Shown piece by piece: positions 36,261 to 44,447 of a DNA stretch of 64,000 nucleotides. The stretch comes from Pseudomonadota bacterium (GTDB taxonomy: Bacteria; Pseudomonadota; Alphaproteobacteria; Rhizobiales; Beijerinckiaceae). The stretch spans positions 124,001-188,000 of the forward strand of contig JAJXWB010000003.1 of assembly GCA_021781815.1 (NCBI GenBank). Reading direction: 5' to 3'. Positions within the stretch are counted from its first letter, which is position 1; each line of letters starts with the position of its first letter. Position numbers and translations under genes: made by a program. A model generated the notes under the pieces. The model was not told the DNA's origin and made no database searches. It was given only the letters and a program-made list of their open reading frames with translations.

Positions 36261-37919
36261 TCAATCGTTCCGCTTCTCGTTTGCGTCGGCATCGTTTGTC
36301 TGCGAGTAGACGATCTTCGACAAATTCTGCAGCGGCTGCGTGCGGTGAATGTCGGCGGCGCTGAGGCCGATTTCGCCTAGCAGCGTGTCGACGAACGGCG
36401 CCTGTGCGCGATAGCGCAACGCCGAGCTGACGACCTCCTCGGCCAGGTTGCCGCCTTTGGGTTCGCGCGACGCGCCATCGCCATCGCCCGTTCCGCCGGA
36501 GCTCGAAAGGCCCGGCAGCCCCTCGACATGAAGGATCTTGATTCCTTCGATGCGCTCCATGGGCTTGACGCTTTCCTTGATGATCGCGGGAAGAACCTCG
36601 ACCAATTTCTGGTGCAGAGCGCTGCGACGGCTCGCATCGGAACGCAGGTTCTCCGCCTCGTTGAGCGCACGCTTGGCTGCGGCTTCGACCTCCGAACGAT
36701 CTTTCAGCGCTGAAACCGCAATGCGATCCGCCTCGGCGCGGTCGGCTGCGGCGAATTTCTCCGCCTCGGCCAGAACTTTGATCTTGACCGCTTCGACTTC
36801 GGCCTGCCGTTGCGCGGCGATCAGATCGATCTCACGCTTGCGGTTGGCGATCTCTTTCTCCCGCGCGGTCGTGACGCGTTCCTGCGCCTCGAACAGAGCC
36901 TGTCTGGCTTCTTCCGCCGCGGTCTGGCTGCGTGAAAGTTCCTGCGATTTCTCTGCTATGGCGATATCGCGCGCCTGCTCAGCAATCTCACGCGCCTCCA
37001 TGCGGCTGATTTCGTGTTCCTCAAGTTCGCGCTGCATCTTGATGCGCGCGCGTTCGACCTCTTCGCGTTCACCAATTTTCGCCGCTTCGATTTCGCGTTC
37101 GCGCGCCGCGCGCTCGCGCTCGACTTCGGCCGTCTGCTGGGCGCGCCGCCGCGCGATCTCGCTCTCCTGATCGAGACGCGCGTATTCGCTCTCGCGCGCG
37201 ATTTCGAGGGAAAGCTTCTCGGCTTCGAGATTCTTGTTGCGAATGGCGATCAGAGTATCTTGTTCGATGTCGTTGCGCTTCTTTTTTCGCGTCTCGATCT
37301 CCTCGGTGAGACGAGTCAATCCTTCCGCATCGAAGGCATTCGCGGGGTTGAACAGTTTCATGTCGGCCTGATCGAGCGAGACAAGCGAAACCGCTTCGAG
37401 CTCCAGCCCGTTCTGGCCGAGGTTCTTCACCACTTCCGCCTTGACGCCGGAAATGAAGCGGTCGCGATGCTCGTGCATCTCCTCGAGAGTCATGGAAGCG
37501 GCGACGGAACCCATAGCGTCGACGAAACGGCCTTGAACCAATTCGCGCAGCCTTTCCGGATCCATCGTGCGGCGGCCGAGAGTGCGAGCGGCGGTTGCGA
37601 CTTCCGCGGCATTCGGGACAACTCGCACGTAGAATTCGACTTCAAGTTCTATACGCATGCGATCCTTGGTGATCAGGGCCTTTTCCCGGGCGCGCGTCAC
37701 CTGGAGCCGCAGTGTGTTCATGCTCACTTCGGTCACGTCGTGAACAATCGGCAGGATGAAGGCGCCGCCGCCCATGATGACCTTCTCGCCGCCCAGTCCG
37801 GTTCGAACGAACGACACGTCTTTCGTCGACCGGCGATAGAGCCAATGCAACAGATAAGCGAGGACAGCGATGACGATCGCCGCCAGAATTATGACCGCTA
37901 TGATGTCGGCGCCGTTCAT
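36261..37919 (-). CDS. Flotillin/SPFH-domain protein (YqiK type)
   Basis: A 552-residue flotillin. One N-terminal membrane helix (about residues 6-28), an SPFH/band-7 domain (about 35-210, with GGGAFILPIVHDVTEVSMNT) and a long Glu/Ala/Arg-rich coiled coil (about 220-440), followed by a domain with ILHVEGLPGLSSSGG and an acidic end. Flotillins organise membrane microdomains and scaffold membrane proteins. It lies 46 bases downstream of the opsin-like gene start-wise neighbour, i.e. between the opsin-like gene and the symporter pair, so it may scaffold these membrane proteins. NfeD-type partners are absent nearby. Confidence 0.9.
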   Translation of the reverse strand: MNGADIIAVIILAAIVIAVLAYLLHWLYRRSTKDVSFVRTGLGGEKVIMGGGAFILPIVHDVTEVSMNTLRLQVTRAREKALITKDRMRIELEVEFYVRVVPNAAEVATAARTLGRRTMDPERLRELVQGRFVDAMGSVAASMTLEEMHEHRDRFISGVKAEVVKNLGQNGLELEAVSLVSLDQADMKLFNPANAFDAEGLTRLTEEIETRKKKRNDIEQDTLIAIRNKNLEAEKLSLEIARESEYARLDQESEIARRRAQQTAEVERERAAREREIEAAKIGEREEVERARIKMQRELEEHEISRMEAREIAEQARDIAIAEKSQELSRSQTAAEEARQALFEAQERVTTAREKEIANRKREIDLIAAQRQAEVEAVKIKVLAEAEKFAAADRAEADRIAVSALKDRSEVEAAAKRALNEAENLRSDASRRSALHQKLVEVLPAIIKESVKPMERIEGIKILHVEGLPGLSSSGGTGDGDGASREPKGGNLAEEVVSSALRYRAQAPFVDTLLGEIGLSAADIHRTQPLQNLSKIVYSQTNDADANEKRND

Positions 37920-37965
37920 AGTTGCTAACTCCCGATATGCGTGCGTCCGCGCATCCGCGGATTCT

Positions 37966-38679
37966 CTATTCAGCCTGTGACTTGCGAGATGGCTCGGCGA
38001 TCACCAGCGCTGTGGCCAGAACCGCGAGCCCGAATGCGATGCGGTTGACGAATTCCGCGAGGTTATAGGTCAGGCTCAGGCGGCCATCGTCGACATAGCC
38101 GGTGAAGCTCACGATGAAGCTTCCGAGCGGGTAGATCGCCCAGCCAACCGTAACAATGATGCGCAGCCAGAAGTAGCCGCGGCGCATCGTGTCATCCTCG
38201 CTCGTGGCTATCGCCTCGTCCATCTGTCCGAAATAAAGTTCGCCGAGGATGTACAGCCAGAAAATGACGCCGATCAGGAAGCTCAAGGTCGGATGCATCA
38301 ATTTCGCGTCGCCGAGATAGCGGGCGAAAACCATCAGGATCGAGACGACCGCGAGGCGCCAGAACAACGCGTGCGAGACCTTGCCGCCGCGTCGCGCGAA
38401 AAAGAACAGAGTGAGCACCTGAATCGGCATCGAGACGATCCAGCCGGCGTAGGGATAGGCGATCGATACGCTTTTAACGGCAAGCCACGCAGCGCGCGCG
38501 TCATAGGTCTGCCCGATGCCGACCAGGAGCGCAATCGCGCTGAGGGCGAGCGTCAGCTTCCATTCGCGCTCCACCCAACTCAGGCCGAGGAGAAGCAGGA
38601 CCGTCGCGCCCGTCAACGCGTACAGGAGCGCGGAATAGCTCGCGCCGGTCAGGTCCTGAGCATCGATAATCGTGGTCAC
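37966..38679 (-). CDS. Opsin-like seven-helix protein lacking the retinal lysine
   Basis: A 237-residue protein with seven helices that line up with the proteorhodopsin/xanthorhodopsin family. Helix F holds GWAIYPLG (179-186). Helix G reads YNLAEFVNRIAFGLA, where family members have YNLADFVNKIAFG: the Schiff-base lysine is Arg213 (codon CGC at 38041-38043) and the paired aspartate is Glu209. Helix C reads PYAGWIVSMP, so Gly79 replaces the counterion Asp and Pro76 the usual Arg. It should not bind retinal covalently. The GTG at 38679 was chosen because GGAGGGGG lies six bases before it; a GTG at 38700 is the alternative. The frame is intact, so it is under selection or recent. Lysine-less microbial opsins have been reported; their role is unknown. 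Confidence 0.85.
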   Translation of the reverse strand: MTTIIDAQDLTGASYSALLYALTGATVLLLLGLSWVEREWKLTLALSAIALLVGIGQTYDARAAWLAVKSVSIAYPYAGWIVSMPIQVLTLFFFARRGGKVSHALFWRLAVVSILMVFARYLGDAKLMHPTLSFLIGVIFWLYILGELYFGQMDEAIATSEDDTMRRGYFWLRIIVTVGWAIYPLGSFIVSFTGYVDDGRLSLTYNLAEFVNRIAFGLAVLATALVIAEPSRKSQAE

Positions 38680-38722
38680 AGCCCCCCCTCCAACTTGCAC
38701 GGCGAGTTCATCGCGACGCCCC

Positions 38723-40093
38723 TCATATCTGTGTCCGAATGTGCGGCGAGCGCGCGTAGAGCGCGACCATCGGCAAAATCAGAATTCCGAAGATGAATTG
38801 CTGCCACTCGAACTTGAGGCCGATCCCGACCAGGAACGAGGTGAGAACTTGCAGCACCAGCACGCCAATGACGGTGAAGCCGTACCCGCCGACGCCGCCG
38901 AGCAGCGACGTACCGCCGACGACGACCGCGGCCAGCGTCATGAAGAGGTATTGACTCCCGACGCCGATAAAGCCGCCCCCGCTCCAGCCGAGCAGAAGAC
39001 AGCCGGTGATCGCCGAGAACATGCCGCTCAGACCGAAAATCGAAATCCAGTAGCCGCGCTCGGATATGAACAGTCGGTCTGCAGACGTCCGGTTGATGCC
39101 CAGAGCATACAGGAAACGGCCATGCACGGTGTGGCGAAGCCCGATGACAAGAATGAGCGCCAGAGCCGCCCAGATGGCGACAACAGGAGGAAACGGCAAT
39201 CCGAACGTCGAACCCGACATCGACGACAGATTGGTCAGCCAGTCGGGAACCGTACCGAACACGTTACCGCTATAAGCTGAGCCGATTGACGTGATGATCT
39301 GCGTTCCGCCGGACACGACGAAACCGGCGCCGAGCGTCACGATCAGCGCTTGACCTTGCAAGCGCAGGCTCAGAATGCCGTTGATCACTCCAATGACACC
39401 GCCGGCGAGCACGATCAGCACGACCGCGAGCCAAGGGGGAACGCTCAGGCCGATGAGATAGAGCAGCCCGACGTTCGCAGCGCCGATGACATATGGGATC
39501 GAGAGGTCGAGGCCGCCGACCAGCGCGACCAGCGTCTGCCCAATCGACGCAAGGCCGAGGAACGAGGCAAACAACAACATCGACTTGACGTTCGTGGCCG
39601 AAGCGAAGCCGTCGATGTTCATTGAACCAACTGAAAACAGGCCGGCGAGAACCATGAGGCCGATGAAGGCGCTTCGGTTCTCCGCCATGAAGCGCCCGAC
39701 GCTCATCGTCAGAATAATGATGAGCAAAAGGATCAGGGCGGAAATGACCGTCCAGACATTGAAGAAGCCGTCGATCGTCAACGACAGCGCGATGAAGACG
39801 GCGAGCAGGACGAGAAAGCCGATAATGCCCGATCGATAGCGCCGCCACGCCCGACGCAATTCGCTTGCGCCCCCCTCGCCCGCGCTGTCTCCGGCGAACT
39901 GAATCACGTAAAAGCGCCAGATCCACGCCGACAGCGCGAGTGTGGCCGCGGAATAGATTATCACCTGCTGCGCGGGCAAGTTCTGATACACGCCGAGGCC
40001 CGCGCTGGCGGCGGTCAACACGACCGCGATCAGCAACCCGATGACGCGGGCGAGCAGGCTGCCGGCCGGAGCCGGTTGGATGGGAGCGCTCAT
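38723..40093 (-). CDS. Sugar-type ABC permease (RbsC-like) with N-terminal extension
   Basis: A 456-residue permease. Residues about 165-456 are the RbsC/CUT2-like core (SIGQTLVALVGGLDLSIPYV; GVINGILSLRLQGQALIVTLGA; VVVGGTSLLGGVGGYGFTVIGV). The first about 165 residues add some four helices and a charged loop, making it a third longer than usual permeases. Its ATG overlaps the stop of the other permease gene (ATGA). It forms one half of the membrane channel of the importer encoded at 38723-44397. Confidence 0.87.
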   Translation of the reverse strand: MSAPIQPAPAGSLLARVIGLLIAVVLTAASAGLGVYQNLPAQQVIIYSAATLALSAWIWRFYVIQFAGDSAGEGGASELRRAWRRYRSGIIGFLVLLAVFIALSLTIDGFFNVWTVISALILLLIIILTMSVGRFMAENRSAFIGLMVLAGLFSVGSMNIDGFASATNVKSMLLFASFLGLASIGQTLVALVGGLDLSIPYVIGAANVGLLYLIGLSVPPWLAVVLIVLAGGVIGVINGILSLRLQGQALIVTLGAGFVVSGGTQIITSIGSAYSGNVFGTVPDWLTNLSSMSGSTFGLPFPPVVAIWAALALILVIGLRHTVHGRFLYALGINRTSADRLFISERGYWISIFGLSGMFSAITGCLLLGWSGGGFIGVGSQYLFMTLAAVVVGGTSLLGGVGGYGFTVIGVLVLQVLTSFLVGIGLKFEWQQFIFGILILPMVALYARSPHIRTQI

Positions 40094-41448
40094 GGCTTTC
40101 CGTCCACGTGCGTCATGTTGTCGATGGAATATCCGTGGGTCTGGACGTACACGCCGAGCAGGATGAGACCTAGAACGACAATATAGACCACTGGCCCTAC
40201 TCCGCGACGCGGCGCCCCGACGATGAGCGTTCTTGCGATGACGGGAAGAACGAGCAAGAGCAGGCCGATAAACGCCCAGATGCGCGTGTCTCGCGCCTCT
40301 ACCAAAGCGGCCCCCCGCAGCGCCTCGATCTCGAGGAAGCCCGCCGCCGGCTGCGTCGCGGCGCTGACGGCTTCATAGTGATAGGTGGAGTGCAAAATCA
40401 CGCCGAGCGCGACAATCGCGAGCGCGACGAAATAGAGCAACGACGAGAAGTTCCGAAGATGGCGCTGGATGAACGGCAGCGTCAGCGTAAGGAGCAACGA
40501 CGCGACGAGGATCGCGCCGTAGCACAGATCTGTGACGAAGCTCTGGATTCCTCCAAATGAGAATGTCGAGAGCACATAGGTGATGAGGTAAAGATCGACC
40601 GCTCCGATCAGCGAGCCGGCGATGCTGGCGCGACCGCCGCCCAGAGAGGCTCCGCCGAGCACGAGCGCGGTGACAGCGATCAGCGTGTAAGTCGTTCCCT
40701 GACCGGGATCGCCGGAACCAATCAGCGCGGTGAAGCAGATTGCCGACAGGCCGGCGAAGAAACCGCACATCAGATGGGCGCCGATGCGGACGACCGTGAT
40801 CTGGATCCCGCTCGTGTAGGCGGCGCGCTCGTCCGATCCCATCAACCGCAGATGAGTGAAGAACGCCGTACGCGTCATCAATAGCCATGCGACGCTTGCG
40901 AGGATGAGGATCGCCATAACAGGCGAAAACACCGAGGTGCCAGCGCCCCAGGTCGCCATCCACTCGGGCGCGACGCCGCCCGGCCTCGGCAGAATGACGA
41001 GATTGATCCCCGACAGCGCGAGATAACCGGACAACGAAACGATGATCGGTTGCACGCGAATGAAGATGACGATCAACGCCATGACGAGTTGATACGCCAT
41101 GCCGACCGCGATCGCGTATGCGAAGACAATGATGGGCGAACCGAGCAAGTCAGCAGCGACGAGCTGGATCAGCGTCACGTTGATGAAGCTGATGAGCGGC
41201 CCGATGGCGAGATCAACCGTCCCGCGACCCGCCACGACCGTCGACATCAGCGCATAGGTCGCAAGGATCAAGGGCGCGACGACAATGACCGCGCTGCCGA
41301 GCCCCGCGTTGGTGACCAGATCCGGCGATCGCAGGACCGCGATGACGAGCAACAGGAACAGCAGCGTCATCGGCATGAGTAAATGCGGGCTGCTGCGGGC
41401 GCCCTGCACGGCGGTCGGCGCAAGATTGCTCGCGGCAGCCGCGCTCAT
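40090..41448 (-). CDS. Sugar-type ABC permease (RbsC-like) with C-terminal extension
   Basis: A 452-residue permease. The CUT2-like core is about residues 20-330 (GRGTVDLAIGPLISFINVTL; VQPIIVSLSGYLALSGINLV; ALVLGGASLGGGRASIAGSL). About 120 C-terminal residues add three helices and a loop. The extension is on the opposite end from that of the partner permease. Overlaps of four bases join it to the ATPase gene and to the other permease gene, so the three are co-translated in a fixed ratio. Confidence 0.87.
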   Translation of the reverse strand: MSAAAASNLAPTAVQGARSSPHLLMPMTLLFLLLVIAVLRSPDLVTNAGLGSAVIVVAPLILATYALMSTVVAGRGTVDLAIGPLISFINVTLIQLVAADLLGSPIIVFAYAIAVGMAYQLVMALIVIFIRVQPIIVSLSGYLALSGINLVILPRPGGVAPEWMATWGAGTSVFSPVMAILILASVAWLLMTRTAFFTHLRLMGSDERAAYTSGIQITVVRIGAHLMCGFFAGLSAICFTALIGSGDPGQGTTYTLIAVTALVLGGASLGGGRASIAGSLIGAVDLYLITYVLSTFSFGGIQSFVTDLCYGAILVASLLLTLTLPFIQRHLRNFSSLLYFVALAIVALGVILHSTYHYEAVSAATQPAAGFLEIEALRGAALVEARDTRIWAFIGLLLLVLPVIARTLIVGAPRRGVGPVVYIVVLGLILLGVYVQTHGYSIDNMTHVDGKP

Positions 41449-43166
41449 GCGCTCCTCCTGCGCACGACTTCGCCATGCGCTCCGAATTCGACGATACGGA
41501 TCGACCGCGGCGCCGACCCGGCTGCCGGATCGGGGGCGCAGGCGATGGGCGCGGGCGTTTCGGCCGCCGCCGACGCGGGAACCGCCGCCGGCGCGGCCGG
41601 CGCTCCGGCAGTCGCCACAATGTGGCGCAGGCCGGCCCCGCTGGTCTGACCAAACATCGCATTGAGGATGGCGTGCCCTTCGACCTCGTCGTCGGCGAAA
41701 GCATCGAAGGGCCGACCGCCCCGGAACACAATGACGCGAGTGGCGAAGCCGATGAATTCCTCGAGCTCGCTCGACATGTAAACGACCGACTTGCCCGCCT
41801 CGGCGAAGGCGCGCAGATGCTTGTAAAGCTCGGTCTTGGCGCCGATGTCGATGCCGCGGGCAGGATCGTTCAGGACGATGATGTCGGGGCGCAGCGCGAA
41901 TCCACGACCGATCAAAACTTTCTGCTGATTGCCGCCGGACAGCGACGTGATCTTGTCGTCAGGTTCGCTGAATTTGATGAGTAGATTCGCCGTTTCGCGG
42001 GCGAAGACGGCGCCGAGCGCGCTCCAGTCGATGAAGCCAAGAATGCCTGCGCGCTTCTTTTCGCGATAGAGCGGGATCGTCATGTTCTCGAAAATCGACA
42101 TCGAGGCAAAGATACCCTCGCGTTTCCGGTCGCCGGAAACGTATACCACGCGCTCTTTGACGGCGGTCTTCAGCGAGTCGATCCGCCGAAAGGCGCCGTT
42201 GCGGGACAGGACGGAAATTTCGCCGGCCGGAGGTCGCTGCACGCCTGCAAGGTGTCGCACGAATTCGTTCTGACCTTGGCCGTCGAGACCGGCGACGCCG
42301 ATGATTTCGCCGCGATAGAGTTCGAAATCGAACGGCGCCGATGCCGGCACATTGACCAGCCGATGGGCGGTCATGACAGCTTCGCGCCGCGCCGGACGTG
42401 GCGCATGACGGTCTGGATGGCGCTCTTCCGGCGCTTCGCCCGTCATCAGGGCGATGAGGTTCTGCTCGGTGAGCGAATCCCTGGTGAGGATGCCGACGTC
42501 GCGGCCATCTCGCATGACGGTCGCGCGATCGGAGATCGAAATGAGTTCAGCGATCCGGTGGGTGACAATCAGCACGGTCGCGCCGGAGTCGCGGAGTTCG
42601 CGCATCTTGCCGAAGAGGCGCTGCGTGCTGTCGAAATCCAGCGCCGCCGAGGATTCATCGAGGATCAAGACCTTCGGCTTCGAGAGCAAGGCGCGGCCGA
42701 TGGTGATCCATTGCTTGATCGCTAGCGGCAACGTGCCGACGTTGACCAGCGGATCGATCGGCTGGCCCACGAGTTCCTCCATGATGGCCGCCGCGTTGCG
42801 AACCTTTTGTTCCAACGGGATCGCGGAGGAAAAGAGATTGTCGACGCCCATGTAAAGGTTGTCGACGACAGAGCTTTCTTCGGCGACGAGCACTTCCTGA
42901 TAGACGGTGGCGATTCCGGCGGCCCGCGACTCGGCGGGGGTCGAGGGCGCCTCCCCCAGAATGGAAACGGCGCCGCTGTCGATCGGCAGCACGCCCGAAA
43001 TCACTTTGGCAAGCGTGCTCTTGCCGCAGCCATTTCCGCCGATGATCGCGTGAATTTCGCCGGCGCGCGCGGAGAAGCTGCAGCCGTCGAGCGCACGCGT
43101 CGGGCCGAAGTATTTCCGTACATTGCTGACGGAAACAACGACAGGCGAAGTGACGGCTTTGGTCAT
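41445..43166 (-). CDS. Sugar-type ABC ATPase with two nucleotide-binding domains
   Basis: A 573-residue RbsA/MglA-type ATPase. Domain 1 has Walker A GGNGCGKS and Walker B KVLILDESSAALDF but a degenerate signature (PLAIKQW). Domain 2 has the usual degenerate Walker A (GLDGQGQNEF), a good signature LSGGNQQK and Walker B IIVLNDPARGIDI. About 70 C-terminal residues are an Ala/Pro-rich linker ending in SIRIVEFGAHGEVV, a tail not normal for RbsA. The start at 43166 follows an 11-bp hairpin in the leader. It powers the importer with the two permeases and the binding protein. Confidence 0.92.
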   Translation of the reverse strand: MTKAVTSPVVVSVSNVRKYFGPTRALDGCSFSARAGEIHAIIGGNGCGKSTLAKVISGVLPIDSGAVSILGEAPSTPAESRAAGIATVYQEVLVAEESSVVDNLYMGVDNLFSSAIPLEQKVRNAAAIMEELVGQPIDPLVNVGTLPLAIKQWITIGRALLSKPKVLILDESSAALDFDSTQRLFGKMRELRDSGATVLIVTHRIAELISISDRATVMRDGRDVGILTRDSLTEQNLIALMTGEAPEERHPDRHAPRPARREAVMTAHRLVNVPASAPFDFELYRGEIIGVAGLDGQGQNEFVRHLAGVQRPPAGEISVLSRNGAFRRIDSLKTAVKERVVYVSGDRKREGIFASMSIFENMTIPLYREKKRAGILGFIDWSALGAVFARETANLLIKFSEPDDKITSLSGGNQQKVLIGRGFALRPDIIVLNDPARGIDIGAKTELYKHLRAFAEAGKSVVYMSSELEEFIGFATRVIVFRGGRPFDAFADDEVEGHAILNAMFGQTSGAGLRHIVATAGAPAAPAAVPASAAAETPAPIACAPDPAAGSAPRSIRIVEFGAHGEVVRRRSA

Positions 43167-43188
43167 TGCGACTTTGGTTCCGGCTGAG

Positions 43189-43214
43189 GGAGGTCGCCCG
43201 CAGGGGCGACCTCC
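43189..43214 (-). terminator. Perfect 11-bp hairpin between binding-protein and ATPase genes
   Basis: GGAGGTCGCCC (43189-43199) pairs perfectly with GGGCGACCTCC (43204-43214) around GCAG. It lies 13 bases after the binding-protein stop, in the direction of transcription. No T-run follows. Such hairpins after binding-protein genes slow exonucleases or end part of the transcripts, so that more binding protein than transporter is made. Confidence 0.65.
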
Positions 43215-43227
43215 ATGTCCCTGGCGA

Positions 43228-44397
43228 TCAGGGCTTGTAGGCCGCGGGATCGGCGGGATGTGCGAAGAACTGGTTGAGATAGGCCGGATCCTGACCCCAT
43301 TTGGCCGGGCCGACCTCCCACCACGACGAGGTCTGCGGGTCGCAGTTTTCGGGCAGCTTCGCCTTCACGTCGTCAATCGACAGCATGATGGGATCGACGA
43401 GGATCGACTGGACTTTCGGACCCTGGCCCTCGAGCGTGCGCATCATGATATCGAAGCTCAACTCGATTTCATCGCCGGGCGGCCAGACCTGATAAGCGGC
43501 CGAGATAAGGCCGGGATCCTTGCGCCAGGAGCAGAGAGCGCCGAGTTCGCCGCCGACTGCGATCTTGACGTTCTTTCGGCCTGACTGGGCGATGGCGCGC
43601 AAAACGCCCATTTCCGCCGCCGACTGCACAACGATCCCGTCGAGTTGTGCAGGGTGGGTCGCAAGCCACTTCTGCACTTCGCCCTGTGCGACCTGATCGG
43701 TCCACTGACCGGCGATCGATCCGACGACCTTGATGCCGGGAGCGGTCGCGAGACCCGCCTTCACGCCACGGTCCTGGCTGTCGGAGGCCGACGTTCCCGG
43801 AATGCCCTCGACGACAAGCACATTGCCCTTGCCATTCAGTTCAGTCGCCATCGCCTTGCCGATCGTGTAGCCGGCAAATTGATAATTCACTGACGAGTTC
43901 ACCGAATAGGGAGAGGTCAGGTAACCCGTGAACGAGAAGGTCGGCACGCCCTTGTCAAAGGCGTACTTGACGGTCTGGTTGAGTGCGGTCGGATTCGAGC
44001 AGCAGACGAAAATAGCATCCGCCCCCTGATCGACGAGCTGCCGCATCTGCTGAATCTGCGTCGAATCATTGAGGTTCGATTGCGTGATGATCACGTCCTT
44101 GACGAGGCCGAGCGCCTTCCATTTCGGAATCACGTTCTTGAGGAGGTGATCCATCGCGTTCGCACGCCAGGTATTGCCCGCGTAGGAGCTCGCGTAACCG
44201 ATCGTCCACGGCGGCGGGCGCTTGGCCTTGAAGTCGCGATACGGCGTCACGCCGATCGGTTGCGCCGGATCCAGCATGCTCTTGTCATAGAGACGCTTGA
44301 CGAGATCGGGCGGCAACTCGTCGAGACCAGCGGCGTATGCCGCTTGCGCCCCAAACGTTACGATGGCGGCTAAGCCAATTGTCTTTAGAAGTTTCAT
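43228..44397 (-). CDS. Sugar-type ABC substrate-binding protein
   Basis: A 389-residue periplasmic binding protein of the RbsB/XylF class. The signal peptide is about residues 1-22 (MKLLKTIGLAAIVTFGAQAA). The first lobe shows WTIGYASSYAGNTWRANAMD and QLVDQGADAIFVCCSNPTAL; the second shows VLVVEGIPGTSASDSQDRGV. It is longer than RbsB by an N-terminal 45-residue segment. GGGAGGAGAGG precedes the ATG at 44397. The ligand is unknown; a lactonase gene lies next upstream, so a lactone or its precursor is possible. Confidence 0.9.
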   Translation of the reverse strand: MKLLKTIGLAAIVTFGAQAAYAAGLDELPPDLVKRLYDKSMLDPAQPIGVTPYRDFKAKRPPPWTIGYASSYAGNTWRANAMDHLLKNVIPKWKALGLVKDVIITQSNLNDSTQIQQMRQLVDQGADAIFVCCSNPTALNQTVKYAFDKGVPTFSFTGYLTSPYSVNSSVNYQFAGYTIGKAMATELNGKGNVLVVEGIPGTSASDSQDRGVKAGLATAPGIKVVGSIAGQWTDQVAQGEVQKWLATHPAQLDGIVVQSAAEMGVLRAIAQSGRKNVKIAVGGELGALCSWRKDPGLISAAYQVWPPGDEIELSFDIMMRTLEGQGPKVQSILVDPIMLSIDDVKAKLPENCDPQTSSWWEVGPAKWGQDPAYLNQFFAHPADPAAYKP

Positions 44398-44447
44398 TAC
44401 CTCTCCTCCCTTGCTGACAGCTCTGGAACGATGGTGAGCGGTCGAAC

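Noticed and set aside
37966-38679. Functional light-driven proton pump (proteorhodopsin)
   Set aside because: The lysine, the counterion aspartate and the helix C arginine are all replaced, and no retinal or carotenoid synthesis gene is in the window.
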